Source: UBA4738 sp002413305 (lineage in GTDB: Bacteria; Actinomycetota; UBA4738). Taken from it: a stretch of 45,549 nt of DNA. Each line of letters begins with the position of its first letter. Position 1 is the stretch's first letter. The stretch is from assembly GCA_036847185.1 (NCBI GenBank), contig DAIUAM010000028.1, forward strand, positions 1 through 45,549, in the 5' to 3' direction. Positions 7,961 to 16,023 of the stretch are shown here, one piece after another. Both the position numbers and the translations under genes were made by a program. The notes below the pieces were generated by a model. It searched no databases. It was given only the letters and a program-made list of their open reading frames with translations, and had not been told where the DNA came from.

Positions 7961-9045
7961 ACCGGAGGGCGAAGCGCCGCCTGGTCGGGACCGCGGCAGG
8001 GGCGGCCGCCGTGGCGCTGGGGACGATCGCCGGCCGGGAGGCGATCCGGCGGGAGCGGAACCGTCCCGATCCCGAGGGCGTGGAGGCCCTCGACGAGCGC
8101 CCCGGTGTCCAACGGTGGGTCCGTTCGTTCGACGGCACGGAGCTGGCGGTCAACGTGGTCGGCCCGGAGGACGGCCCGACGCTGGTCTTCGTCCACGGTT
8201 TCGGCATCTCGATGACGGCCTGGCACTACCAGTGGAAGTACTTCTCGAGCCGGTACCGGTGCGTGCTGTTCGACCAGCGTGGCCACGGGATGAGCGAACC
8301 GGCGAAAGAGGGCGACTACTCGGAGGAGGCACTGGGGCGGGACCTCCGCGCGGTCCTCGACGCCGAGGTGGCCGAAGGACCTGCGGTGGTGATCGGGCAC
8401 AGCATGGGCGGGATGAGCGTGCTGGCCCTCGCCCACCAGCACCCCGAGGAGTTCGGCGGGCGCATCCGGGGCGTCGTCCTGGCGAACACGGCCGCCTCCG
8501 ACCTGGTGGCGGCGATGGCGGCGAACCTGGGCGCCACGGTGGCCACCTGGCTCTCGGTGTCGATCGCCCGGCTCGCCCGGCACGCCGACCGGGTGGCGGC
8601 GATCCGCAGCCGGGCGTTCGCCGGCGAGGCGAACCTGGCGTACCTGATCGGGCGGCTGACGAACTTCGGCCCGCACGCCTCGCCGGCACTGGTCGAACAC
8701 GTCGTGGGGCTCGCCGCTCGCACCGCGCCCGAGGTGTGGAGCGACCTCATGGCCAGCCTGGTCGAGATGGACCTGACCGAGGCGATCGAACAGATCCGCG
8801 TCCCGACGCTGGTGCTGGTCGGTGACGTCGACCGCCTGACGCCGCCGGCATCCGCGCTGGCGATCAAGCACCGCCTGCCCGACGCGCGGATGGTGGTCCT
8901 GGAGGGCGCCGGCCATTGCGCGATGCTCGAGCGCCACGAACAGTGGAATCAGGTCGTGGGGAGGTTCGTGGGTGAGACACTGGCCTCCGCGAAGCCCACG
9001 CCCCGCCGCCGTTCCAGGCGCGCGTCCTCCTCGGCCGCCTCGTGA
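7957..9045 (+). CDS. alpha/beta hydrolase with N-terminal membrane anchor
   Basis: This 362-residue protein has the alpha/beta hydrolase fold. The oxyanion region is VFVHGFG, the nucleophile elbow is IGHSMGG with Ser149, the acid is in GDVDRLTPP (Asp290 or Asp292), and the base is His320 in GAGHCAML. Residues 9-26 form a basic-flanked hydrophobic stretch that probably anchors or exports the protein. The GTG at 7957 overlaps the alr stop in GTGA. Such a hydrolase next to alr and tsaE is common in Actinomycetota, but its substrate is not known. An esterase or lipase is most likely; the sequence does not identify the substrate. Confidence 0.88.
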   Translation: MNRRAKRRLVGTAAGAAAVALGTIAGREAIRRERNRPDPEGVEALDERPGVQRWVRSFDGTELAVNVVGPEDGPTLVFVHGFGISMTAWHYQWKYFSSRYRCVLFDQRGHGMSEPAKEGDYSEEALGRDLRAVLDAEVAEGPAVVIGHSMGGMSVLALAHQHPEEFGGRIRGVVLANTAASDLVAAMAANLGATVATWLSVSIARLARHADRVAAIRSRAFAGEANLAYLIGRLTNFGPHASPALVEHVVGLAARTAPEVWSDLMASLVEMDLTEAIEQIRVPTLVLVGDVDRLTPPASALAIKHRLPDARMVVLEGAGHCAMLERHEQWNQVVGRFVGETLASAKPTPRRRSRRASSSAAS

Positions 9046-10025
9046 TCACCCGCGTCCCCGGCATCCGCGTTGGCCACTGGACCGATCCCGTGGGGCTCAC
9101 GGGGTGCACGGTGGTCCTGTGCCCGCCGGGGACCATGGGCTCGGGCGAGGTTCGGGGCGGGGCGCCGGGGACCCGTGAGACGGACGCCCTGCGGCCGGGC
9201 ACGCTGACCCAGGAGGTCCACGCGGTGCTGCTGGCGGGGGGGAGCGCGTTCGGCCTGGCGGCGGCCGACGGTGTCATGCGGTACCTGGAGGAGCGAGGAC
9301 TCGGGTTCGATGCGGTGGTGGCGCGGGTCCCCATCGTGCCGGCGGCGGTCCTGTTCGACCTGGGGGTGGGGGACCCGAACGCCCGTCCCGGTCCCGCGGA
9401 AGGAGAAGCCGCGTGCCGGGCCGCGTCCGAGGAGGTCGCGGAGGGCAACGTCGGCGCCGGGACGGGAGCGACGGTGGCGAAGCTGGCCGGACCGCTCCGG
9501 GCGGTGAAGGGCGGGCTCGGCACCGCGGCGATCGAGGAGGACGGGATGATCGTCGGCGCCCTGGCCGCCGTCAACGCCCTGGGCGAGGTCCTGGCGGACG
9601 ACGGGAGCGTGCTGGCGGGGGCTCGCCAGGCCCCGCCGGACCCGGGCAGGGACCCCGGGGAGCCGGAGGCCGTGGCCGACCGGCTGCCGGACGGCCGGCA
9701 GGCGACGCTGGGCGGCGAAGCCGACCCGGGGCGGACCAACACCACCCTGGTCGTGGTGGCCACGAACGCCACCCTGTCCAAGGAGCGGGCTCACCTGCTC
9801 AGCCTTGCCGCACACGAAGGAATCTCGACAGCGATCCGGCCCTCACATACGATGTGGGACGGTGACACCGCCTTCGCGCTGGCCACCGGAGGGGTCGAGG
9901 CCGATCAGCGGCGGTTGGAGGACATCGCCGTCCGGGCGGTCGCGGAGGCCATCCGCCGGGCGGTGCTGCTCGCCGAATCGGTCCCGAACTTCCCCACGGC
10001 CCGGGAAGGACGGTTGCTGCCATGA
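9042..10025 (+). CDS. P1 family (DmpA/BapA-type, S58) peptidase
   Basis: The 327-residue product resembles the DmpA/BapA family: Ntn-hydrolase-like, self-cleaving aminopeptidases that act on beta-peptides or D-amino-acid amides. It starts RVPGIRVGHWTD, typical of the family, and contains the LLAGGSAFGLAAADGVM helix. The segment GRTNTTLVVVATNA probably holds the self-cleavage site and the new N-terminal nucleophile, near Thr234. The GTG start overlaps the previous stop in GTGA and the stop overlaps the next gene in ATGA. Proximity to alr is suggestive, since some members act on D-alanyl substrates, but that link is inference. Confidence 0.88.
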   Translation: MITRVPGIRVGHWTDPVGLTGCTVVLCPPGTMGSGEVRGGAPGTRETDALRPGTLTQEVHAVLLAGGSAFGLAAADGVMRYLEERGLGFDAVVARVPIVPAAVLFDLGVGDPNARPGPAEGEAACRAASEEVAEGNVGAGTGATVAKLAGPLRAVKGGLGTAAIEEDGMIVGALAAVNALGEVLADDGSVLAGARQAPPDPGRDPGEPEAVADRLPDGRQATLGGEADPGRTNTTLVVVATNATLSKERAHLLSLAAHEGISTAIRPSHTMWDGDTAFALATGGVEADQRRLEDIAVRAVAEAIRRAVLLAESVPNFPTAREGRLLP

Positions 10026-10645
10026 GCATGAGCACGAGCACGACGCTCGAAGAGCTCGCCGCGGACGCTTCGACCTGCACGCGCTGCCGCCTGGCGAACG
10101 GCCGGACGCAGGTGGTGTTCGGGACCGGGAACCCCCACGCCGACGCGATGTTCATCGGCGAGGGGCCCGGCTATCACGAGGACAAGCAGGGCGAACCCTT
10201 CGTCGGCGCCGCCGGCCAGCTCCTGACGAAGCTGCTCGGCGAGATCGGCCTCGCCCGCGAGGACGTGTACATCACGAACTGCGTCCGCTGCCGGCCTCCG
10301 GGCAACCGCGACCCGCTCCCGGACGAACTCGAGGCGTGCCGGCCGTACGTGACAGGCACCCTGGATCTGGTCCAGCCGAAGGTCATCATCACGCTGGGCA
10401 ACTTCGCCACCCGGGTCATCCTCGACCGGCAGGTCTCGATCACCCGGGTCCGCGGGCAGCGGTTCGAGGTCGACGGGCGGGCAGTCATCCCCACCTTCCA
10501 TCCCGCGGCCATCCTGCACGGCGGGGGAGAAGCGGGCTCGCAGATGGCGGCCATCCGGGCCGACTTCGAGCTGATCCGCCGGATCGTCGCCGAACCCCCG
10601 CCCGAGCCGGTGACGGCGGGGGAAGAGCAGCTCGGGTTGTTCTAA
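10022..10645 (+). CDS. uracil-DNA glycosylase, family 4 (Fe-S)
   Basis: Family 4 uracil-DNA glycosylases remove uracil from DNA and carry a [4Fe-4S] cluster. The 207-residue product shows all four cluster cysteines with the family spacing: CTRC at residues 19 and 22, the second Cys of NCVRC, and EAC 16 residues later. The catalytic motif is GEGPGYHEDKQGEPFVG and the closing motif is FHPAAIL. The ATG at 10022 overlaps the preceding stop. It is the last gene of the overlapping chain alr-hydrolase-peptidase-glycosylase. The tsaE promoter begins at its stop codon. Confidence 0.93.
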   Translation: MSMSTSTTLEELAADASTCTRCRLANGRTQVVFGTGNPHADAMFIGEGPGYHEDKQGEPFVGAAGQLLTKLLGEIGLAREDVYITNCVRCRPPGNRDPLPDELEACRPYVTGTLDLVQPKVIITLGNFATRVILDRQVSITRVRGQRFEVDGRAVIPTFHPAAILHGGGEAGSQMAAIRADFELIRRIVAEPPPEPVTAGEEQLGLF

Positions 10646-10648
10646 CCT
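10643..10648 (+). promoter_or_regulatory. -10 box of tsaE, leaderless
   Basis: TAACCT overlaps the stop of the glycosylase gene and ends 6 nt before the tsaE ATG at 10655, so transcription should begin at the A of the start codon. No ribosome binding site and no good -35 box are seen. Confidence 0.45.
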
Positions 10649-10654
10649 GCTCGG

Positions 10655-11152
10655 ATGCGTGCCGCCCTGGATCTGGCCACGAACTCTGCGGAAGGGACGC
10701 GGGCGGTGGCGGAAGCGATCGGCACGCTCCTGGAGCCGGGCGACGTGGTGAGCCTGACCGGAGACCTCGGGGCGGGGAAGACGGCGTTCGTCCAGGGCGC
10801 CGCCCGGGCCCTGGGCGTCGCCGAGCCCGTCCTCTCGCCCACGTTCACCCTGGTTCGGGAGTACGAGGGCACCACCCGGGTCTACCATCTCGACGTCTAC
10901 CGGCTGGATCGCCTGCAGGACGTGCTTGACCTGGGGTTCGACGAGATGCTCGACCTCGGCGGCATCGTGTTCATCGAGTGGGGCGACGCGATCCAGGCGC
11001 TGCTCCCCGAGTCGTACCTGCAGGTCGAGCTCACCATGCGACAGGACGAACCGGAGACGGTCCGCCGCCTGGTGGCCGACGCGCAGGGCCCCGGCTGGGC
11101 GCTCCGGTGGGAGCGGCTGGAGCAGCTGGTCGGCCCGTGGAGGGTCGCCTAG
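10655..11152 (+). CDS. tsaE: tRNA threonylcarbamoyladenosine biosynthesis ATPase TsaE
   Basis: TsaE is the P-loop ATPase that resets the TsaB-TsaD complex during t6A37 modification of tRNA. The Walker A motif GDLGAGKT has its Lys at residue 42. It is followed by VLSPTFTLVREYEG and YHLDVYRLD, family signatures, and IEWGDAI near residue 109. At 165 residues the length is normal. The start is probably leaderless behind TAACCT. The tsaB GTG begins directly after the stop. Confidence 0.95.
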   Translation: MRAALDLATNSAEGTRAVAEAIGTLLEPGDVVSLTGDLGAGKTAFVQGAARALGVAEPVLSPTFTLVREYEGTTRVYHLDVYRLDRLQDVLDLGFDEMLDLGGIVFIEWGDAIQALLPESYLQVELTMRQDEPETVRRLVADAQGPGWALRWERLEQLVGPWRVA

Positions 11153-11857
11153 GTGCTGGTCCTCGGCATCGAGACGTCCACCAACCAGACGGCGGTGGCC
11201 CTGGGGAGCGACCAGGGCATCGTGGCCGCCAGCATGCTCACCGGGACGAAGGCCAACCACGAGCTGGTCACCCCGAACATCACCCACCTGCTTCGGTGGG
11301 CCGACGTCCCGATCTCCTCGATCGGCGGCGTGGCGGTCGGGCTGGGCCCCGGGCTGTTCACCGGGATGCGGGTGGGGATCGCCACGGCGAAGACGCTCGC
11401 CCAGGTGCTGAACGTGCCGATCGCCGGTCTCGCCTCGCTGGACGTCGTCGCCTTCTCCGTCCGGTACGCAAGGCGCCGGATCTGCGCGACGATCGACGCC
11501 AAGCGGGGCGAGCTCTTCTACGCGTTCTACCGTCCGGTCCCCGGCGGGGTGACCCGCATCACCGACTTCCAGGTGGGCTCCGCGGCCCGGCTCACCGCGG
11601 AGCTCGAAGCCCGGCCGGAGGAGACCATGCTGGTCGGGAACGGCACGCTGGTGTACCGTCGGGAGCTCGAGGAAGCCGGGAAGCACGTCGAGTTCGCCTC
11701 CGCCGCCTACGCCTTCCCCGCGGCGACCGCGCTGGTCGAGCTGGCCATCCCGCGCTTCCAGCGGGAAGAATTCGATCGGGTGTACGACCTGAAGCCCTTC
11801 TACGTCAGGAAGGCCGATGCGGAGATCGCCTGGGAGCACCGTCGACGAGCCGATTGA
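11153..11857 (+). CDS. tsaB: t6A biosynthesis protein TsaB
   Basis: TsaB is the scaffold partner of TsaD in threonylcarbamoyl transfer to A37 of ANN-decoding tRNAs. It has the ASKHA-like N-terminus LGIETSTNQTAVALG and the GLGPGLFTGMRVGIATAKTLA motif typical of TsaB. It is 234 residues long, normal for the family. The GTG start abuts the tsaE stop, and rimI begins inside its last 41 bases, the conserved tsaE-tsaB-rimI-tsaD cluster. Confidence 0.96.
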   Translation: MLVLGIETSTNQTAVALGSDQGIVAASMLTGTKANHELVTPNITHLLRWADVPISSIGGVAVGLGPGLFTGMRVGIATAKTLAQVLNVPIAGLASLDVVAFSVRYARRRICATIDAKRGELFYAFYRPVPGGVTRITDFQVGSAARLTAELEARPEETMLVGNGTLVYRRELEEAGKHVEFASAAYAFPAATALVELAIPRFQREEFDRVYDLKPFYVRKADAEIAWEHRRRAD

Positions 11858-12368
11858 GCTCGAGGTCACCCGCATGCGTCGGCGCCACCTGAAGGGCGTC
11901 ATGGCCATCGAGCGGCAGGTCTATCCGCGTCCCTGGAGCCCGAACCTCTTCCTGTCGGAGATGAACGAGCTGCGGAACCGTTCGTACCTCGTGGCCCGGA
12001 TCGGCCGGGATGTAGTCGGGTACGGCGGGCTGATGGTCTACGCCGAAGAGGGCCATGTGACCACGATCGCCGTCGACCCCGCCCACCATCGCCACCGGAT
12101 CGGCACCCGGCTCCTGTACGAGCTGATCCGGGAGGCCATCCGGCTTGGCTCCCAGACCGTCTCGCTCGAGGTCCGGGTTTCGAACTGGGGCGCCCAGCGC
12201 CTGTACACGCGGTTCGGCTTCCGGCCCGTCGGGATCCGCAAGAACTACTACCAGGAGACGAACGAGGACGCGTTGGTCATGTGGGTGGACGACGTGCGTT
12301 CGGACGCCTACGCGGAGCAGCTCGCCGACATCATCGCCGGCGCCCCCGGCGGCGACCCGGTCGAGTGA
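11817..12368 (+). CDS. rimI: RimI-type N-terminal acetyltransferase
   Basis: RimI acetylates the N-terminus of ribosomal protein S18, and in actinobacteria other proteins too. The 183-residue GNAT-fold product has VTTIAVDPAHHRHRIGTRLL as its acetyl-CoA site and the C-terminal segment NWGAQRLYTRFGFRPVGIRKNYY, which is close to RimI. The ATG at 11817 lies within tsaB; no better in-frame start is seen before the conserved region. Its position between tsaB and tsaD is the classic arrangement. Confidence 0.92.
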   Translation: MRRSPGSTVDEPIELEVTRMRRRHLKGVMAIERQVYPRPWSPNLFLSEMNELRNRSYLVARIGRDVVGYGGLMVYAEEGHVTTIAVDPAHHRHRIGTRLLYELIREAIRLGSQTVSLEVRVSNWGAQRLYTRFGFRPVGIRKNYYQETNEDALVMWVDDVRSDAYAEQLADIIAGAPGGDPVE

Positions 12369-12391
12369 GCACCGGCGGCTGAGGCGTCCGC

Positions 12392-13393
12392 ATGCGGGTC
12401 CTCGGCATCGAGACGTCCTGCGACGAGACGGCCGTGGCCGTCGTGGAGGACGGCCGGCATGTGCGTTCGAACCTCATCGCAAGCCAGGAGCATCTGCACG
12501 AGAAGTTCGGGGGCGTGGTCCCCGAGGTGGCCTCGCGGGCGCACCTGGAGAACATCAACCCGCTGATCACCGAAGCGCTGGTCGAGGCCGGGATGTGGGT
12601 TGCCGAGGTGGATGCGGTGGCCGTCACGGTCGGGCCCGGCTTGGTGGGGGCGCTGCTGGTGGGGATCGCCTGCGCGAAGGCCGTGGCCATGGCGCTCGGC
12701 GTTCCGTTCGTCGGCGTGAACCATCTGGAGGGCCACATCTACGCGAACGTGCTGGAACACGGGCCCATCGAGGAGCCCTTCGTCTCGTTCATCGTGTCCG
12801 GCGGCCACACCATGCTGGTCCACGTGCCGGAACCGCACGTCTACGAGCTGCTCGGCCAGACGCTGGACGACGCGGCCGGGGAGGCGTTCGACAAGGTGGC
12901 GCGGTTCATCGGCCTGGGGTTCCCCGGCGGCCCGGAGCTGGACCGGCTGGCCCGCACCGGCGACCCGCACGCCGTCCGGTTCCCGCGGGCCGCCGCGGAC
13001 CGCGGCTACGACTTCTCGCTGTCCGGGCTGAAGACCGCGGTGGTTCGCCACGTGAAGGCCGAACGCGCCCGGGGCCACGAGGTGTCCCCGGACGACCTCG
13101 CCGCCTCCTTCCAGGAGGCCGTGGTTGAGGTCCAGGTCGACAAGACGATCGCTGCGGCGAAGGACAAGGGCGTCGGCATGATCGTGCTCGGTGGCGGGGT
13201 GGTGGCGAACACGCGCCTCCGTGAGCTCATGGCCTCGCGGGCCGGTGCCGAGGGGTTCGAGGTGCTGATCCCGCCTCCGGAGCTCTGCACCGACAACGCC
13301 GCGATGATCGCCTGCGCCGGCTACTACCGGCTGGTCGAAGGCGAACGCACCCCCCTCGAGGTCTCGGCCTCGCCCGGGCTCCAGCTGGCGTAA
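12392..13393 (+). CDS. tsaD: tRNA N6-threonylcarbamoyltransferase TsaD
   Basis: TsaD is the catalytic subunit that transfers threonylcarbamoyl to A37 of tRNA. The 333-residue product begins with GIETSCDETAVAVVEDG. It has the metal-binding HLEGH motif near residues 110-114, the FIVSGGHTMLV segment, and the C-terminal CTDNAAMIACAGYYRL motif. Length and motifs are normal. It closes the tsaE-tsaB-rimI-tsaD cluster, and the next gene starts 5 nt after its stop. Confidence 0.97.
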   Translation: MRVLGIETSCDETAVAVVEDGRHVRSNLIASQEHLHEKFGGVVPEVASRAHLENINPLITEALVEAGMWVAEVDAVAVTVGPGLVGALLVGIACAKAVAMALGVPFVGVNHLEGHIYANVLEHGPIEEPFVSFIVSGGHTMLVHVPEPHVYELLGQTLDDAAGEAFDKVARFIGLGFPGGPELDRLARTGDPHAVRFPRAAADRGYDFSLSGLKTAVVRHVKAERARGHEVSPDDLAASFQEAVVEVQVDKTIAAAKDKGVGMIVLGGGVVANTRLRELMASRAGAEGFEVLIPPPELCTDNAAMIACAGYYRLVEGERTPLEVSASPGLQLA

Positions 13394-13398
13394 CGGCC

Positions 13399-14334
13399 GT
13401 GACGACGTTTCTGGTCACCGGGGGAGCGGGGTTCATCGGCTCGCACCTGTGCGACCGGCTGCTGGCCGAAGGCTCCCGCGTCGTGGCCGTGGACGACCTC
13501 TCCACCGGCCACGTCGGGAACCTGGCCCAGGCCCGCGCGTACGGCCAACGGTTCACCTTCTACAGCGTGGACATCGGGGCCGAAGGGCTCGGGGCGCTGT
13601 TCGTCCGGTACCAGCCCGAGGTCGTCTACCACCTGGCGGCATGTCGCCTGAAGCCGCCCGAAGCGGTGACAGAGGCCCGCACCGGGGTTCTGGGCCTCTT
13701 GGCCGTGCTGCAGGCGTCCGTGGCGTGCGGGGCTCGCAAGGTCGTGTTCGCGTCCTCGGCGTCGGTGTACGGCGAGTCCCGGGCCGGCTACCCCCTTAAG
13801 GAGACGGCCCTGGCCGGGGCCCGGCCGCTCGACCCCGGCGCCATCTCGAAGAAGCTCGCCGAGGACTACCTGCGGTTCTTCGCTGGGACCCGCGATCTCG
13901 ACTTCGCCTCGGTGGTCCTGTCGAACGTCTACGGTCCCCGGCAGTACCCGGTGGACGGGTTCGGCGTCGTGGCGGCCTTCGCGGGCGCGACCCTCTCGGG
14001 CCGGCAGGCCGTCGTGTTCGGCGACGGGAGCCAGACGCGCGATTTCCTGTTCGTCGACGACGCGGTGAACGCGCTGGCCCTGGCCGCGAACCGCGGCTCG
14101 GGGAAGACGGTCAATGTGGGCACCGGCGTGGAGACCCCCGTGAGCGGTCTGTACCGGATGCTGGCCGGCATCACCGGCCACCGCGGCGAGCCGCGGTTCG
14201 GCCCGCTGCCGCCGGGGGACCGGGCCCGGAGCGCGCTGGACGGCTCACGGGCGGCGGTCGAGCTGGGCTGGAAACCCTGGACCCACCTCGAGGACGGCCT
14301 GCGGGAGACGGTGGCATACCTCCGTAGCAACTGA
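13399..14334 (+). CDS. NAD-dependent epimerase/dehydratase-like SDR lacking the catalytic Tyr
   Basis: This is an extended SDR protein of 311 residues, nearest in pattern to UDP-glucose 4-epimerases. The NAD-binding motif TGGAGFIG lies at residues 7-14, AVDDLSTG follows, and the active-site strand is FASSASVYGES at 117-126. In active enzymes a Tyr-x-x-x-Lys motif follows. Here the Lys is present (Lys151) but the Tyr position is Gly147 (codon GGC at 13837-13839); the second Lys would pair with Ala148. The fold and cofactor site are kept while the proton-relay Tyr is lost, so the protein may bind rather than epimerise a nucleotide sugar, or use another base. The GTG start lies 5 nt after tsaD. 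Confidence 0.85.
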   Translation: MTTFLVTGGAGFIGSHLCDRLLAEGSRVVAVDDLSTGHVGNLAQARAYGQRFTFYSVDIGAEGLGALFVRYQPEVVYHLAACRLKPPEAVTEARTGVLGLLAVLQASVACGARKVVFASSASVYGESRAGYPLKETALAGARPLDPGAISKKLAEDYLRFFAGTRDLDFASVVLSNVYGPRQYPVDGFGVVAAFAGATLSGRQAVVFGDGSQTRDFLFVDDAVNALALAANRGSGKTVNVGTGVETPVSGLYRMLAGITGHRGEPRFGPLPPGDRARSALDGSRAAVELGWKPWTHLEDGLRETVAYLRSN

Positions 14335-14356
14335 GGGGCTCGTCAGGGGGCCGTCC

Positions 14357-14833
14357 ATGCCGCAGAATGACGCGGTGCGCATCTCGGCGAAGGCGGACTA
14401 CGCGGTTCGGGCGATGGCGGAGCTGGCGTCCGCTGCCGGCACCGGTCCCATGAAGGGCGACCAGATCGCCCAGGCCCAGGGCATCCCCCTGAAGTTCCTC
14501 CTGAACATCCTCTCCGAGCTGAAGCACGCCCGGCTGGTCAGGAGCTACCGAGGCGCGGAGGGCGGCTACGAGCTGGCCCGCGACGCGAAGGACATCTCCC
14601 TGGCCGACATCATCCGGGCGGTCGAGGGGCCGCTGGCGAGCGTCCACGAGGTTCGGCCCGAAGAGATCCGCTACGAAGGCGCGGCCGCCTCCCTCCAGGA
14701 CGTGTGGATCGCGGTCCGGGCGAACCTTCGAGCGGTGCTGGAGGTCGTCTCCCTTTCCGATCTGGTCGGGGGAGCGCTTCCCGAGGAGGTCAGGGCCCTG
14801 GCCACCAACCCGGAGGCCTGGTCGTCGCACTGA
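14357..14833 (+). CDS. Rrf2 family transcriptional regulator without cysteines
   Basis: Rrf2 proteins are dimeric winged-helix regulators, including IscR, NsrR and CymR. The protein has RISAKADYAVRAMAELA at the N-terminus, the recognition region IPLKFLLNILSELKHARLV, and the wing with RGAEGGYELAR. It contains no cysteine, so it cannot hold an Fe-S cluster as IscR or NsrR do and is closer in this respect to CymR-type sensors. The ATG at 14357 gives 158 residues. A GTG at 14375 gives the more canonical VRISAKADYA start and lies 6 nt after a CAGAAT -10 box (14363-14368), so it may be the true, leaderless start. It lies upstream of a TauE/SafE exporter and probably regulates it; that is inference. 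Confidence 0.92.
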   Translation: MPQNDAVRISAKADYAVRAMAELASAAGTGPMKGDQIAQAQGIPLKFLLNILSELKHARLVRSYRGAEGGYELARDAKDISLADIIRAVEGPLASVHEVRPEEIRYEGAAASLQDVWIAVRANLRAVLEVVSLSDLVGGALPEEVRALATNPEAWSSH

Positions 14834-14841
14834 CCAGGCGT

Positions 14842-14855
14842 CCCGCCGCGGCGGG
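14842..14855. promoter_or_regulatory. 14-bp perfect palindrome downstream of the Rrf2 gene
   Basis: CCCGCCG is followed directly by CGGCGGG, a palindrome without a loop, between the Rrf2 stop and the next promoter. There is no T-run after it, so it is a poor terminator. It could be a protein-binding site. Confidence 0.3.
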
Positions 14856-14873
14856 GCAGCACGAAGAAGGCGG

Positions 14874-14903
14874 TTGACACCTCGGGCTCGGACTCGGTAT
14901 CTT
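14874..14903 (+). promoter_or_regulatory. promoter of the leader ORF and TauE/SafE gene
   Basis: A perfect -35 TTGACA (14874-14879) and -10 TATCTT (14898-14903) are separated by 18 bp, one of the strongest promoter matches in the window. Transcription should begin near 14910. The spacer holds three 6-bp direct repeats of CTCGG plus one base (14881-14898), which might bind a regulator. Confidence 0.75.
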
Positions 14904-14913
14904 CCTGTCACCC

Positions 14914-14982
14914 ATGTCTACTGAACTGGTGGAGATGGTGGATTTGGTTGACAAGGGCCGCGGGACGCCGAAGGGAGCCTGA
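14914..14982 (+). CDS. 22-residue leader ORF ahead of the TauE/SafE gene
   Basis: The ORF runs from ATG 14914 to TGA 14980-14982 and encodes MSTELVEMVDLVDKGRGTPK plus Gly-Ala. The predicted transcription start is about 4 nt upstream, so translation would begin almost leaderless. The stop codon is followed by GCG and then the ATG of the exporter in the same frame, so the ribosome could couple the two. A ribosome binding site AAGGGAG for the exporter lies inside the ORF (14971-14977). There is no cysteine run. Whether the peptide is functional is unknown. Confidence 0.45.
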   Translation: MSTELVEMVDLVDKGRGTPKGA

Positions 14983-14985
14983 GCG

Positions 14986-16023
14986 ATGCACCTGGATCCG
15001 TACGTGGCGCTGGCGGGGCTGATCGTCGGCTTCGTCGTCGGCCTCACGGGGATGGGCGGCGGCGCCCTGATGACCCCGATCCTGGTGCTGCTGTTCAAGA
15101 TCCAGCCTCTGGCGGCCGTCTCCAGCGACCTCGTGGCCGCCATGGTGATGAAGCCGGTGGGCGGCGGGGTCCACATCAAGCGGGGGACGGTGAACTGGAC
15201 GCTGGTTCGCTGGCTGGCGATCGGCTCGGTGCCCGCCGCCTTCGTCGGCGTGTTCATCCTGAAGCAACTCGGGAACGGCGACCGCGTGCAGAGCAACCTC
15301 AAGATCGTCCTCGGGGCGGCCCTGATGCTTGCGGTCGCGTCGATCCTCGCCAAGGGCCTCTTGCAGGCCCGGCTGACGCGCCGGGCCGGCGCGGACCGGG
15401 CGGCGGGGCGGGCCGAGGCCGTGGCGAAACCCTTCGCGATCAAGCCCGTGCCCACGCTGGTCATCGGCTTCGTCGGGGGCCTGGTGGTCGGGATGACCTC
15501 GGTGGGCTCGGGCTCGCTGATCATCGTGGCTCTGCTGCTGCTCTACCCCATGCTGTCCGCGAAGCAGCTGGTGGGGACGGACCTGGTGCAGGCCATCCCG
15601 CTGGTGGCCTCCGCCGCGCTCGGCCATATCCTGTTCGGGGACTTCAAACTCGGCCTGACCGCGTCTGTGCTGATCGGGAGCCTCCCGGGCGTGTTCCTGG
15701 GGGCCCGGCTGTCCTCGCGGGCGCACGACACGCTCATCCGGACGGCGCTGATGTTCGTCCTGCTGGCCTCGGGCCTGAAGCTTCTCAACGTGAGCAACGA
15801 CCAGCTGGTCGTCTTCCTCCTGGCCTTCGTGGTGGTCGCCCTGCCGCTGTGGGGCGCGATCGACGCCGCCGTCCGGCCCCGGGACGACTGGGAGGCGGCC
15901 GGCCTCCGCCGCAAACCGTGGATCTGGGTGCAAGGGGGCGGGGCGCTGGTCGGCGTGGGGTTCTGGATGGCCATCGCCTACTTCCTCACCGCCCGGCCGA
16001 AGCTGACCGCGGCCGGTCTGTGA
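14986..16023 (+). CDS. TauE/SafE family sulfite exporter-like permease
   Basis: TauE/SafE proteins are membrane transporters thought to move sulfite, sulfoacetate or related organosulfur anions. The 345-residue product has two homologous halves of transmembrane helices. The first half carries the glycine-rich IVGFVVGLTGMGGGALMTP and the second the matching VIGFVGGLVVGMTSVGSGSL. A hydrophilic loop near residues 125-150 separates them. The ATG at 14986 has a good ribosome binding site 8 nt upstream. The gene follows a strong promoter and a leader ORF, and an Rrf2 gene lies just before, which suggests sulfur-linked control. The exact substrate cannot be read from the sequence. Confidence 0.9.
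   Translation: MHLDPYVALAGLIVGFVVGLTGMGGGALMTPILVLLFKIQPLAAVSSDLVAAMVMKPVGGGVHIKRGTVNWTLVRWLAIGSVPAAFVGVFILKQLGNGDRVQSNLKIVLGAALMLAVASILAKGLLQARLTRRAGADRAAGRAEAVAKPFAIKPVPTLVIGFVGGLVVGMTSVGSGSLIIVALLLLYPMLSAKQLVGTDLVQAIPLVASAALGHILFGDFKLGLTASVLIGSLPGVFLGARLSSRAHDTLIRTALMFVLLASGLKLLNVSNDQLVVFLLAFVVVALPLWGAIDAAVRPRDDWEAAGLRRKPWIWVQGGGALVGVGFWMAIAYFLTARPKLTAAGL

Noticed and set aside
14980..14985. TGA between the leader ORF and the TauE/SafE gene as a selenocysteine or read-through codon
   Set aside because: The frame is continuous, but there is no selenocysteine insertion structure evident, the exporter has its own ATG and ribosome binding site, and TauE proteins do not need the extra N-terminus.
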